A DNA stretch of 64,000 nt, taken from assembly GCA_030737875.1 (NCBI GenBank), contig CM060915.1:569950577-570014576 (forward strand), in the 5' to 3' direction. The notes under the pieces were generated by a model. That model was not told where the DNA came from, did not search any database, and saw only the letters and a list, made by a program, of their open reading frames with translations. Positions 11,556-23,007 of this stretch are shown here, piece after piece. The translations under genes were made by a program, and so were the position numbers. The DNA is from Allium sativum. Taxonomy: Eukaryota; Streptophyta; Magnoliopsida; Asparagales; Amaryllidaceae. Positions within the stretch are counted from its first letter, which is position 1. Each line of letters opens with the position of its first letter.

Positions 11556-11569
11556 ATCTCCCCCACTTA
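11556..11569 (-). other. Polypurine tract of a minus-strand element
   Basis: The minus strand reads TTAAGTGGGGGAGAT directly before the LTR start TGTAATAACCCGG at 11555. Slightly upstream is TAGGGACGAAAATTTT, matching the GGGACGAAATTTC seen before the polypurine tract at 3903. Confidence 0.85.
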
Positions 11570-12587
11570 AAAATTTTCGTCCCTAAAAAGGAACGAAGCT
11601 GAAAGTTGTTTTACAAACCAACTCAACTTTCATTATTTTCATTACGGCTTAAGTTCTTTAACTTTTCAGTTTCTAAGAACTTTTCAAATTTTTTAAAAAT
11701 TTGGCTAACACCCTAAATTTCCGAAAAATTTCGCCATAACCTCCCCTGCACGGGAGCACCGCAAAAATCCTGAAATTTCCATACAGCCCTTTCCAATCTA
11801 AAAAGAAAAATAAACAGCCAAGAGGCTAGCCAACGGCTCATAAAATCATCAAAAACCCCAAGAAATACAATAAACATGTGCCTATTTGTCGGGCAAACAA
11901 TTTTATTCCTCTGCTTAGCTTCCTTGCTATGACATGTTCAATGGATACACATGTATATGCATGCAATTTCAAACAATTTTAAATTCAGTTCAACATTTGA
12001 TTCAATTTGGCCTGATTCACCTTTTATTCACATGTCGGTTTAAATAAATGAGCATACAACACAACCATCAATCAATTAGTTGATTATCTTTTCAAACACA
12101 TAATTTTGATACATATACAACAAATCATGTTTTTGATGCCAAATCACAACATTAATCCCTATCTAGTTTTGGTTCTCACGCCAGTCAATTGGAAATATAT
12201 AAATATCATACCTTCGAAACTCAAACACAAATCTTGATGATGTCGCGACATCACCAGAATTATCCCCGAGCGACTAGAGCGTGATTCTAAATCTATCCAG
12301 TATATTAAAACTTCGAATACCCGTTGATCAGACGTATATGCAAAATCTTTTTATATTGGATTGTGCAAATTCAATACAAATAAATATTCAAATACGAATA
12401 ATAAAGTTTAAATTTTCAAAACAAAATTTGTTTTCAATTTCATCTTTCTAAACAACACTCTTTACACTAGTTCTAGGATACTACTGATCCTATCTCTAAC
12501 GAGTCATTCTCATTGGATATTACTAATCTAATCTCTGATGAATTCTTTCGTTCGGTTCTAATGTGTCTTGTTCTCGAACATTGTAAA
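11570..12587 (-). mobile_element. Gutted interior of a minus-strand Ty3 element
   Basis: About 1 kb lies between polypurine tract and primer site where a complete element would have several kilobases of gag-pol. The end near the primer site (12420-12587, minus) matches the leader after the primer site of the 15611 element: both carry a TTAGAGATAGGAT then GTATCCTA pattern. The end near the polypurine tract has a block (about 11690-11790) resembling 45865-45940: TTTGGCTAA, then GCCATAACC, then an ACGGG-type motif. No gag, protease, RT or integrase motif is visible on either strand, so the element was emptied by internal deletion. Confidence 0.7.
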
Positions 12588-12604
12588 CCAAAGCTCTGAT
12601 GCCA
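12588..12604 (-). other. Primer binding site (tRNA-Met type), minus strand
   Basis: The minus strand reads TGGCATCAGAGCTTTGG. This is a close variant of TGGTATCAGAGC, the site complementary to the 3' end of initiator tRNA-Met used by most plant Ty3 and Ty1 elements. It is separated by three bases from the LTR end at 12608. Confidence 0.85.
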
Positions 12605-12607
12605 CGA

Positions 12608-13904
12608 TGTTACGACCTGAACTTCCCCGTGAAGGAAAGCATGGATTGTACTGAGAACAAGCCACATCGGAACACAAACAGAAGAACATTTCATTGCTTA
12701 TTACAACAATTCCACCAACATACAAATATTGCAGAGTACGAATAAATATTGCACAGAAAATATCAGAGATTTAAATTACATTTAAATACATCGCAGCGGA
12801 AAAACAATACAAACCATAACTGAAAACAAATACACGGATACAGAGCTTTCCGAATACCGCTTCAGCTGTAAATCAGGATCCTGTGAATATAAATTTGCAA
12901 AACCAAAAGTACTAGCTGCCTGTGTTGAAAATAAGGGCACCCAGAGTTTAGGTTAAAACAATAAACTCCAGGTCAGTCATGTGACTGGTATGAGAACTAA
13001 AACAGTTATTAAGCTTTATTTTAAAGTTAGGTAAATCAAGGGACCATGTCGTATAACACGAAACGGGTTTCCTCCCAAGAATACCAGTGCGTAAAACAAT
13101 AGCGCAATGCTAACTAAAGAACAATGAAGCTATTATAAGACCCAGGTCCCATCACATAATGCAACACAAGCCGGAGGATAGGGTTTTACCTTATATTAGC
13201 CAAAGAATGCTTGATACACTAAATTTCATCTTTTATTATTGCTATAAGTGTATAGTGTCAAAACAATTTCAATCATAAGTATCAATCATAGACGACATAA
13301 GTGCCCCATACCACTATGTCGCCATACTAGGCTCTATAATCAAAACCGCAAAGTCACGTATTGGAAGTTGGATTTCCATCTGTGAACCGAGGCAAGGGAT
13401 CGTCCTCACCGAATTCGAGACTCTCTAGCCCGAGCCTCAGGCAAGCGCGCAGGCAAGCCTTGGATCGTCAGGGCCGGTCCACCGATGTGGATTATAATGC
13501 TTGAACACTGCGTTTCCCCGCCCTTTGGGGCGTAAATGAGCCAAATGACTCCATCGGCTCCACATAGTCACCGATATATCCAAGGCGCCTCGCAATCCAA
13601 CAACCACACAGGTGAAAATAATATAATTGTCAGGGCTGGTAGGTCACTGACACCACCCTAGCTAGAAGGAAACGCATGCCCCTCCCTGAGGTCCTCTCCC
13701 ATTTCTGGTTCACAACCGGGGTGTGAGGCTCGCAAATTAACGCTACACAAAGCTATGCCACACTGGCGGTGCTTTGATCATCAGCCATAAGACTTTGCTT
13801 TTCAACAAAAGCCTTGATCATTTGCATCTTAGCATGCCATACAGGCAAACCACTCCATGCCCCGATATCCATCAATCACACAGAATGATATCCAATCCTC
13901 ATTT
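12608..13904 (-). repeat. 3' part of the 5' LTR of the gutted element
   Basis: In the minus reading it ends in AGTTCAGGTCGTAACA at 12608. It matches 33603-34830 in the same orientation over its length, including ACATTTCATTGC near 12686 and 33684, the CCGTGT/CTGTGT and GGGCACC motifs, and AATCAAGGGACCA. In the reverse sense it matches 14185-15600. Its right end meets a plus-strand LTR near 13905, so two LTR ends face each other; I cannot place the junction to the base. Small ORFs inside have no recognisable product. Confidence 0.7.
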
Positions 13905-15609
13905 CAAATAATTAAACGACGATTAAAAGTAAAAGAAATAAAGACGGTGCAAGATCGACAATGTTCACATCAAAAGGATTACTATTTATGCCTCCTGTTT
14001 GGGTAGCTCCCATGAAAGGGTTATATTGGAAGTTATCCGGACGTACTTGTTGATTGTCCGGATATGTGAGGGCCTCTCTCTTGTATTGGATATATGGATC
14101 GAGGAATAAGGTGCCTTCGATTTCGTTTAGACCCTGAACAGACGTATGAATGGATCGTATGTTTGACATTGTATTGTGTGCCATATTCGTTGGTCTCTGC
14201 TAAATACATATCTGTACGGTGGTAGAGAATTTATTCTCTTGCTTAACACCATTCTCTGAGACGTATGAGCCTAGAGGTTATGTATTGGTGGAAATCAATG
14301 GTATGATATGGATTCACAATGTGGAATGCTAAGATGTATTGATCAAGGTTTTTGTTGAAAAGAAAAGTCTTGTGGTTGATGATCAAGCACGGCTTTAATT
14401 AGCATAGCTTTATGTATAGCATTAATTCGTGAGCCTCACACCCGGTATGGTCAGAAACGGGATAAGGGACGCAAGGAGTGCATACCTTTCTTTCTAGATA
14501 GAAGTTATGTCATGGTATGGAGCTCATACACTTTTACTTATGTGGATGATTGGTTGCGAGGCGCTTCGGATATAGAGTCGACTAAAAGGCTCGAGTGATA
14601 GGTCTGATAGGACCGGGAAACATATTGTTCAGGAATAATCAATCCACAAACATTAGGTATGGACTGGCCTTGCAGGATCCAAGGGTTTCCCACAGGCGTG
14701 ATCCTGGATCATCTTACTAGAGGTGATACGAATTCAGTAAGGAGACCATCCCTTGTCTTGATTCATGAAGGAAATCCAATTTTCAATATGACATTGTACG
14801 GTTTTAGTTGTATACTATTGGCGACATAGTAGGATGGGGTACTACGCCATTAGGATTGATACATGTATATGGAAAATGTTTATAAAACATCTAGACACTA
14901 ATAAAAATATCAAATGATTTTTTTTATGTGTATCAAGCAAATTTGGCCATTATAAGGTAAAAATCTATCCTCCGGCTTGTGTTGCATTGTGTGATGGGAC
15001 CTGAGTCTTATAACAGCTTCTTTTTTAAAAAAAAGCATTACGTTGTTTACACGATTTATTTATTTATGCCCAGACAATCCAATGGAGTGAACCCGTTTAA
15101 TGACATACGGCGTGAACCTGTGATTTGTCTTATTCTTAATTAAGTTAAGTAACTCCAGGATTTCTCATATCAGTCCCATGACTGACTCGTAGTTTGTTTT
15201 TCCCTTGCAAACTCGGATGCCCCTATTTTTACATGGGCAGCCAAGTGAACAAGTAGTTGGCTTGCTTTTGGGATATGCACCATAGTAGCGGGTGCTCTTT
15301 TGGTTGAAGACAAGGAATTATCTTTTATCGTTTTTTTTGGACTCTTAAGCACTATCTTATGCATGTTTATATTTGATTCCGTAGTAGACTTATTTTCAAC
15401 TTTATGCAACTTGTTATGTACTAAGTAGGATCTTGTATTTGTGTAACTCTGATGTTGATGATTATGATTCTGTTGTTGTGATATGATGTAAATTATTCTC
15501 CAAATTTTATATTTTATGCTATGTTCTGTAATCTGCTGATGTGATTAATGTTTAATATTCCAAAGACAGACCTTGCCACCATGGAGCGGGGGTTTGGTTC
15601 GCATTTGGT
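13905..15609 (+). repeat. 3' part of the 5' LTR of the second chromovirus
   Basis: A plus-strand LTR tail ending just before the primer site at 15611. It matches the reverse complement of 33800-35200 and of 12608-13904, and it matches 1-1060 in the same strand. The first part of this LTR is missing; its left neighbour is an oppositely oriented LTR. It contains a small ORF on the minus strand (13912-14184), annotated separately. Confidence 0.65.
13912..14184 (-). CDS. Small conserved ORF antisense to an LTR (90 aa)
   Basis: I do not recognise this product. The sequence begins MAHNTMSNIRSIHTS and contains GLNEIEGTLFL, PYIQYKREAL and YPDNQ. The plus-strand ORF at 34978-35247 is clearly its relative (GLNEIGGTLFL, PYAQYRREAL, YPNNQ), and a shorter relative lies on the minus strand at 45167-45280 (SIYKSILGLNETGG). 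In all three the ORF runs antisense to its LTR. Between the first two the frame holds without an indel for about 75 codons. Translation most likely starts at the second Met, aligned with the start of the other copies. There is no signal peptide; the hydrophobic end (LFLLLLIVV) lies beyond the conserved part. It could be a captured gene fragment, an antisense transcript product, or chance conservation within a young repeat. Confidence 0.35.
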   Translation of the reverse strand: MAHNTMSNIRSIHTSVQGLNEIEGTLFLDPYIQYKREALTYPDNQQVRPDNFQYNPFMGATQTGGINSNPFDVNIVDLAPSLFLLLLIVV

Positions 15610-15610
15610 G

Positions 15611-15628
15611 TGGTATCATAGTTTTGGT
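15611..15628 (+). other. Primer binding site (tRNA-Met type)
   Basis: TGGTATCATAGTTTTGGT follows the LTR end. It differs by one base from TGGTATCAGAG over its first 11 bases. It fixes the orientation of the element that follows and the approximate right end of its 5' LTR. Confidence 0.82.
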
Positions 15629-15870
15629 TAACCTTAGCTCTAGAGTATAATACATTAAACAACTATTCATATATAGAATGAGTAGTATTCTAGGACGAGT
15701 AACTCATTAGAGATAGGATTAGAAGTATCCTAAAATGAATACATCAGAATAGCATATATGTTGATTATTATATCAGTATTAATGCATATGTCTTTATGTT
15801 TCTACTATTCCTTAAGATATGTTTTCTGTTGGCTTGATTCTTTTCTTGCTATTCGCAGAACTAAAAGAAA

Positions 15871-16820
15871 ATGAGTAGACGAGGCAGAGGCCTAGGAAGG
15901 GAAAATATCCCCATTGTTAATAGTTAGCATGGTTTCGATGAAGTTGAATCGGATGCTAACAATGAATCAGTGTTGCCGTAGCAACCCCCACAGCAACCAT
16001 TTGATCTTGATGCAAGTGCTAAGAAATGTAAAAACCTAGGCGAAGTGACATTCATAGGCATCTGAACCGTAATGGAAGCTCAAGCTTGGTTGATGTCTTA
16101 CAAACAGATCTTCACGGGTCTAGAATTGGCAGATAATAGGAAAAGATTTGGCATCCTGGTTAATTAAGGATGAGCCCCTAATCTGGTGGGAAGTAGTGAC
16201 TGTAGGTGATTTAGAAGTTGATATGACATTGGCCAGGTTTAAAGAAGTCTTTGAGTAAAGGTTGTTCCACAACAAGAAGTCAAGCACTTGCATGACGAAT
16301 TTGCTTATCTCCAGCAAGGTGACAGAACCACTCATGAGTATGTCAGCAAGTTTAATGAACTCTCTCGCTATGGACCAGAATTAATTCAGGAACCGATTAG
16401 GAAGAACAAGCGATTTATTGATGGTCTTCAGAGGAGGTACAACAACAAAGTGACAACGCATATATAACTTCATTTGCTAATATTGTAGAGATGGCTTGTA
16501 GTAGTGAGGGTATCAATAAGAAAAACTCTCAAGCGGATCAGGAAAGAAGCCAAGCAAATAGCAAGAGAAAGCTTCCTGACGCAAAGTTTGAGACAAGCAA
16601 GACTGAAGAAGCTAAGTATCAATAAGACAAGAAAGAAAAAGTTAAATGCTTCCATTGTGACTAGTATGGGCATTAGGCTAATCAGTGTAATGCTCCTAAG
16701 AAGCCAAAAAGAAATGAGTTCGGTCCTAGTCAACAGCCTCGCAATAGTGTGAGTGCTATAATTGCCAGAAGCCGGGACATTTTGCGAGGAATTACCCACA
16801 TACTGAGAAAGATGGGGTAG
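15871..16820 (+). pseudogene. Ty3 gag with two zinc knuckles, broken
   Basis: The structural protein that would form the particle and bind element RNA. It opens MSRRGRGLGREN at an ATG 243 bases after the primer site, as expected. In the first frame stops fall at about codons 19, 37 and 65, followed by EAQAWLMSYKQIF, the usual start of the retrotransposon gag core. The core continues in other frames (PLIWWE, then ARFKEVFE). A first knuckle CFHCD*YGH*ANQC is at about 16647-16690 and a second, CYNCQKPGHFARNY, at about 16755-16795; in the second the last Cys has become Tyr. At least one frameshift and about six stops are visible. It is non-functional. Confidence 0.8.
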
Positions 16821-16879
16821 CTCTTGTTTATGATAAGGCGAATGCGCTAGCTCCTTCTACCGGTGGAGGAAGACCAGAT

Positions 16880-18640
16880 GTTTCGGAAGGTACACTTACA
16901 ATTAAAAATATTCCTGTTAAATTACTATTTGATACGGTTGAATCGCGAAGTTTTATTTCGAGTAACACAATTAAGAGTTAAATTTAAAATTGAGGGAAGT
17001 TAAAGGATCAATTAGTGTCCATAATCCAATAGGGGGTTCTCTTATTCTCCGTTTATATTGTAGAATATCTGTCTCCTATTCTTTTTATTGGTTTCCTTTT
17101 AATTTGATCATCATGAATCTTTCCGAGTTGGATATCATACTTGGGTTGGATTGGTTAACTAAATATAAAGCTGAGTTTAAATGCACTGAAAGAGTTGTTA
17201 AAGTTAAAACAAAACTTGGGAGTATTGTTATACCATGCATAGGCTCAAGTTTAGACAGAAAAGAATTTTGGTCGGTGCTTGAGGTTTCTCCCATCTTTAT
17301 TGAGAGTATTCCCGTTGTTAGAGATTATGCGGATGTGTTCGAAGAAGTTGATAGCTTACCTCCACGTAGATAAATTGATTCCAGAATCGATCGAATTCTG
17401 AATGCAAGGCCAGTTGTGTGTGCAATTCAAAGAATGACGTTGAAAGAGAAAGAAGAGTTGAGTGATTAAACTCAGCAGCTTTTATGGAAAGGTCTGATCA
17501 AGCTTAGTTTCTCGAGTTAGGGATCAACTGTCGTATTTGTTCCTAAGTCAGACGGTACTCTCAGATTGTGTGTAGATTACTGAGACCTCAATAAGCAAAC
17601 GTTGGAGAATAAATATCCATTGCTGCGCACTGATGATTTATTAGATCGCTTGAATGGAGCGAGAGTGTTTTCAAAGACGGACCTAGCAATAGTTTCCATT
17701 AGTTACGGACTGCCAAAGAATGTGTTCCTTTGATAGATTTCAGAGGTCCAGACTTATTTTGTGAATGGTTAGTAATTCCGTTTGGCTTATGTAACGCTCC
17801 TGCTTATTTTGTTGATTTGATGAATTGAGTATTTCGCATAGTGTTGAATAAATTGGTGGTAGTTTTCAATTATGATATTTTAATCTTCTTTAAGTCAGCT
17901 AGCGAGCATGCGAAGCATTGGAACAAGCTTTGGAAATTCTGAGAAAGAATGTATTGAAAGCCAAATTTTCTAAATGCATATTATGGCAAGAAGAAGTGAA
18001 GTTCCTTGGCCATGTAAAATCAAAGGAAGGAATTTTAGTAGATCCCAGCAAGATTTCAGCCATACGAGATTGTAAGCAACCTAGCACTCCTACAGAAGTC
18101 AAAAGTTTTCTTGTATTGGCAGGATATTATCGGAAAATTGTTAAGGATTTTTCAAAGCTATCTAGTCCATTGATGGAGCTCAAGAAGCATGTAAGGTTTA
18201 ATTGGATGACGGAATGTGAGGTAGCTCTCTAAGAGATGAAAGTAAGGTTGACTACTACTCCATTGTGGACTATTATTGATGGCAATCAAGATTTTACTGT
18301 CTATACAGATGTTTCTCATGAAGGAGTAGGTGCGATATCAATGCAAATAGGTCAAGTAGTTGCTTATGCTAGTCGTCATTTGAAGCTGCATGAGAAGATA
18401 TATGTTACTCCCAATTTAGAGTTGTTAGCGTGGTATTTGCTTTGAAGATATATAGGCATTACCTTTTGAGTGAGAAGTTTGAATTATATACATATCAGAA
18501 ATCACTGAAATATCTGTTCACCCAAAAAGACTTGAATTTAAGACAGCAGCGTTGATTAGAATTTCTTGCAGCATACAATCTAGATATTTTGTATACTACA
18601 GGGAAAGCCAATGTTGTAGCTGATGCACTTAGCAAGAAAA
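16880..18640 (+). pseudogene. Ty3 protease, reverse transcriptase and RNase H, broken
   Basis: Protease: KLLFDTVESRSFIS near 16916-16960 stands where the family has a D(S/T)GA-type active site; the Gly is replaced, so the active site is lost. ELDIILGLDWL follows near 17125. RT: VFVPKSDGTLRLCVDY near 17530, [27 protein letters not shown] near 17605-17690, and the catalytic box as FNYDIL near 17868, where the first Asp of xxDD is Tyr. The domain continues with [12 protein letters not shown] and [13 protein letters not shown]. RNase H: TVYTDVSHEGVGA (Asp present), VVAYASRHLKLHEK, then NVVADALSKKN near 18610. Stops and frameshifts break the chain at 17371, 17469, 17581, about 17730 and 18232. Confidence 0.85.
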
Positions 18641-18819
18641 ATGCAATCATCGCTAATCGTATTAATATGCCTTCATTAATTGAGAAGATCTCTATTCTTC
18701 AAAAAGACGATGGTTTTATTCAAAACATCATTAAAAGAATTCAGGAAGGCAAAGTCTCGAGTTTCTAGGTTGATAGCAAGGGAGTTTTGAGATTGTTAGG
18801 CCGTATATGTATTTTGGAT

Positions 18820-20077
18820 CCTTGAGCTTAAAAGAGAAGTAATGGATGAATGTCACAAATCCAAGCTCAGTATCCATCCAGAGGTGAGTAAGATGTATTA
18901 CGATCTTAAGCGCACGTTCTGGTGGAAGTCAATGAAGAGGGACATTTCTATATATGTTCGCAGGTGTTCTACTTGCCAACAAATTAAGAGCGATCATAAG
19001 AAGGTCACTGGCTTGTTGCAACCATTAGAGATTCCAGAATGGAAGTAGGACGAAATTTCTATGGATTTCATTGATGGTTTGCCTAGAACCAAGAAGGGCA
19101 ATGATAGTATTTGGGTTATTGTCGATCGTTTCACAAAGAGCGCCCATTTTGTTCCAGTAAAATTGACTAGAACGGCTTAGTCTCGCTTAGATATATGTGA
19201 GACAGATTGTCAATTGCATGGATTTCCCAGCAGAATTGTCGGTGATCGAGAGGCGTTCTTTGCTAGTAAGTTCTGGGAAGCATTCCAATCAGAGTTGGGA
19301 ACGAAGGCAAATCTTAGCACCGCATATCATCCCCAAATAGACGGCCAGACTGAGAGGGTGAATCGTATATTAGAAGATCTATTTTAAGCTTGTATTCTTG
19401 ATTTTGGAGGATCTAGGGAAGATCGCATACATTTGGTTGAGTTCTCATATGATAATAGTTATCATACGAGCTTGAAATTATCTCAATTTGAAGCATTGTA
19501 TGGTAGACCATGTAGATCTCCTGCAACTTGGATAGAGCCTGGTAATCGATTAATGTTGGGCCGGATATGATCCAAGAAGCTTCAGATAAAGTGGATTTCA
19601 TAAGAAGCGACTGCAAGCGGAACATAGCCGACAGAAAAGTTATGCAGATCCTAAAAGAAGAGATTTGGTATTTTTTTTAGAGATCATGTATATTTGAGAA
19701 TCTCTCCGATAGGAGGAGTAATTCGATTTGGGAAGACGGGAAAGTTGGCACCTAGATATGTTGGCTTGTTTCCTATAGTCGAGAGGATATAAACTCTAGC
19801 TTACAGGGTTCAGTTGCTAGATTGATTGCCCGGAGTGCATGATGTGTTCCACATTTCTCAACTTCGGAAGCGTGAACATGATCCAGATTTGATCGTCGAA
19901 GAGGCGAGTCAACCAACATTAGACATTACTCCGAGTTTGGTAGTTCTTTGAGAACCGCTAAGGTTTATTGGCAGAAAAACCAGAGCTCCAAGGAACAAGA
20001 AGGTGCATATAGTCAAAGTACAATGGAGCGGAGATCTTATAGACTGTATATGGGAGATGGAAGATAACATTAAATAG
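18820..20077 (+). pseudogene. Ty3 integrase and chromodomain, broken
   Basis: Zinc module: ECHKSKLSIHPEVSK then CSTCQQIKSD (18845-18990). Catalytic core: [13 protein letters not shown] (Asp), IVGDREAFFASKFW (Asp retained) and HPQIDGQTERVNRILE (Glu), so the acids survive though stops interrupt the chain at 19046, 19178 and 19384. C-terminal module: RQKSYADPKRRDL, LAPRYVGLFPIVERI and GVHDVFHISQLRKRE. Chromodomain: PLRFIGRKTRAPRNKK, HIVKVQWSGD and WEMEDNIK, with a TAG before AYP (20075-20077). Unlike the 1061 element, the Trp after KVQ is intact here. Dead, but all parts are present. Confidence 0.86.
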
Positions 20078-20215
20078 GCTTATCCCAGGTGTGGAGTGTA
20101 CATCTCTGATTAACTCTGGTGAGAGGTACATTTAATGTTATGTTACATTATGTTTTATTTCCTACTTTGCTGTTATTTCTTTTTCGAGGATGAAAAGTAC
20201 TAAGTGGGGGTGCTT

Positions 20216-21556
20216 TGTAACAATCTGGAATTTCACAACAATTTAAAAATTATTTTTAATATAATTTATAGGAAAATGCATCAGAATCTAAAATTTTGAT
20301 TTTTTTTTTAAATCATCGCATAGTCCTTAAAAAGTGAAATTTTGACAGCAACCTCAGAATTCGACGACACCAAATTTGTTGGATTTAGAATAATCAATCA
20401 TTGCTAGAATTCAAATTTCACGTTAAACAGAGTTAGCATGTGGCCGTGAGAGGCAGACACATTTGCTAAGAAATTGACGCTCAATTTACATACAAACATT
20501 ATTGAGACGATCTCAGAATTCGATTTCACTTTTTTTTTCCGGATTCATATCGTTAAATAATGAAGCAATCCAAAGTTTTATAATTTTTAGAGTTAGTGCG
20601 TGGGCGTACAAGACAAAAGGGTATGCTAAAATCGCATTTTTGAAGCTAATTTGAGCTAGAGAGAAAATTAAAATGGAAGTTAAAACGAACTCAGAATTCG
20701 ACAAAACTTGATTTGTTGGATTCGTATTATCTCATGAGAAAATCTCGGGGCAAGCGGAGATTGTTTACAATCGGACATTCGGAGAGAAGAGGATATAATT
20801 TCTACACAAACATTCTATTCTCTCTTTCCCTCCTCACTTCTCTTTATTTCTTATTTCCTCCTTTTCCCCAAAATCATGGCCTCCTCTTCAACCCTAGCTC
20901 CTTCCTCCTCCTCTTTCTCCCCCTACCTGCACCCCCTACCTACCCACGTCGCCTCCTCCCTCCCGCAGCCCATGCCTACCCCCTACTCGTGTGCGATAGA
21001 CCCCCCCTCTTTGTCTTCCATTCAAAACTCCTCCTTTCCTCCTCCTTAAGCTTCATACACCCCCTACATCTCCTCCTACCTCCTCTAAGCTCCATTTCCA
21101 CTCTCTTAACCCTCTTAAGCCCCTCCAAAATTCCAAACAATGGAGAATAAGGGTTGGAGCATCCCACACGAGCTTGATTTCATCTCCATCGAGCGTTGGA
21201 GCTTGGATTAGTCGCACTCTCCTGTTATTAAAGAATTGACGGAGTGGAACTCGCGGTGAGAACTCTAAATTTAATTTAGAAATAGGTAGATTAGTGTTTG
21301 AATAATTGTGAAACGTAATTGTTAAGTTAAACAATTAGTGTATGTTAGTAAATGAAATTTATAAAGTTATGAAATAATTTTTAGTTAGTTAAAAATGTGA
21401 CTTTTAATTAATGTATGTGATGTATATTACATGCATGATATGTAAATAAAACCATATTGATATCATGAGATTGTAACTTAAACGGATTAAGTCAAATTAA
21501 CGATCAAGAGTTAATTGGGTGTAGTTAAAAATAAAATTAACTGCAAAGTAATAAAA
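20216..21556 (+). repeat. Family B LTR, first 1.3 kb (3' LTR)
   Basis: It starts TGTAACAATCTGGAATTTCAC after the decayed polypurine tract and is cut exactly at 21557 by another LTR. It matches the reverse complement of 46840-48187 throughout. The other copy shows how it continues past the cut. Modules: GATATAATTT at 20792-20801, a long C/T-rich leader (about 20815-21130) and CGCGGTGAGAAC with GTGAG at 21256-21260. The ORFs at 20713-21334 come from the biased leader composition and show no domain. Confidence 0.82.
20792..21260 (+). promoter_or_regulatory. Putative family B promoter, pyrimidine-rich leader and splice donor
   Basis: A TATA-like GATATAATTT, then about 350 bases of strongly C/T-rich sequence (runs such as CCTCCTCCTCTTTCTCC), then GGAACTCGCGGTGAGAAC. 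The last segment is unchanged in the opposite copy (47140-47123). This matches the order found in two other LTR families here. Confidence 0.4.
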
Positions 21557-22990
21557 TGTTAGAGTTTATGCCCTAGAGGCAATCCATTTGATGAGATTGA
21601 TCACATTGTTAATGTTATTATTTTATTTGCAATTAAATATTCTGTTCTATTATATATTTACTGCGTAATATAAATATTAATATAACAGAAGTCCTTATAA
21701 TAATAATACAGATTTATATAGTTCAAGTAAGTGACTTGAATCTGAGATTATATAATATATTGAGTATTATAATTCTTAAATGTCATTTATTGAGTTTTAT
21801 TGTTTATATAGGACAACACTAAAACAAAGAGACTAGTATGTTGATTGATTGATGACCACATCTCATTGATCATTAATATACGTGATATTAATGTCAAGAC
21901 ATAAATACGTATTGGAGAATAGCGTATTGGGCTGACCCAATGTGAGAAACCTACATGGAATATAATTAACAGTATCATAAGTTATTCTCATATGACATGA
22001 TGTAATGGTCCTCAGACCTGAAATCATTATAATTTTATTCAAGGATATTTGTGTTTTGATATCATCTAAAGTTATTCGTAATAGAGTAATGATAACAGTG
22101 ATTATTAGATACATCTCGAATCGAATGAAAATTATGAATGATCTAGATGGAATTTAACCCTTATATATATTTGTAGTGATATCCATGGGCCTCTTGATTG
22201 AGTGAGACAGTGAAATGCATGGTCATGCTCAAATATTGATTTATTTTAAACAATTTACTCACCGATCAAGAAAAAAAGATTAAATTATAAAGAGGATAAT
22301 AATATCCATGCCTTGAGTTTAATCCTGGATATTGGTTAAAAGGATTATATTACATTGATGTACTGGTCATGAAAAGGTTGTATCGAATCGTTGATCTTAT
22401 TATAACTTGGGTAACAGCGACATATTGCTAGATGTCAATCACTGTTTATGATTTGAAGTACGATTTAAAATCATTGCCAACGCTGTAATAACCTATAGGG
22501 TCACACACTTAAAACATTGTAAGGGGAAGACTATTTTGTTTTGGTATAAAATAAAATATCAACCATTGATATTTTGTTTGAATGGGAATAAGGAATTAGT
22601 CCTTGATTATAATACACATGTATATTGAAACGGATATTTGAGTTCCTTTTAAAAATAACATGGGTAGCTATTATTATCTCATTCGAATGAAAACCCTAAA
22701 ACAAAAAAATAGAAATGGCGGCTAGCATCTCTAAAAATCCTCTCCCATTTGAATCGTATGACGGTTGAATAAGATGTTAATGTGGATACTTATGGAGGTA
22801 GGGCGATTTCGTCATGCTTTGATTCGATGCAATTTCCGGCGAGACTCAAAAAATAAAGAAACATTAGGCTAATCGATTTCCTAAAACCCTTGGTATGATT
22901 TTAATTCGATCTGTTATTTTCGTATTAGATCCTTTTAGGGTTTAGTTTTACCGCTGCTAAATTGTTATGAAAACCCTAATTGAACCTTCA
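21557..22990 (+). repeat. 1434 bp LTR, TGTTAGAGTTTATGCCC type
   Basis: It begins TGTTAGAGTTTATGCCCTAG at the exact point where the family B LTR breaks off, and ends GAACCTTCA at 22990, followed by a primer site. It has the TG...CA form. Content is AT-rich, with an AAACCCTAAT-rich tail near the end. The style of the start and of the AACCCTAATTGAACCTTCA end before a tRNA-Met site is common in Ty1/copia elements of plants; without pol this assignment stays tentative. Short ORFs at 21787-22114 are antisense and featureless. Confidence 0.65.
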
Positions 22991-22991
22991 A

Positions 22992-23007
22992 TCGTATCAG
23001 AGCGAGG
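22992..23007 (+). other. Primer binding site (tRNA-Met type)
   Basis: TCGTATCAGAGCGAGG resembles TGGTATCAGAGCCAGG with two or three changes. It sits one base after the LTR end at 22990. Confidence 0.7.

Larger units (their letters stand above)
15611..20215 (+). mobile_element. Decayed Ty3/gypsy chromovirus (Tekay/Del type)
   Basis: A full-length interior in the expected order: primer site, leader, gag (15871), zinc knuckles, protease, RT, RNase H, integrase, chromodomain, a weak polypurine tract (20203-20215) and the 3' LTR start TGTAACAATCTGG at 20216. Every domain is recognisable, and every domain carries stops or frameshifts. Many stops are TAG or TGA where the family has Gln or Trp, as expected from deamination of methylated cytosines. 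It belongs to the same clade as the 1061 element but is much older. Confidence 0.88.

Noticed and set aside
20713..21334. 145-codon Leu/Pro/Ser-rich ORF and antisense partners
   Set aside because: The leader is strongly pyrimidine-rich, which creates long open frames by composition; the inverted copy at 47100-47700 does not keep the same protein.
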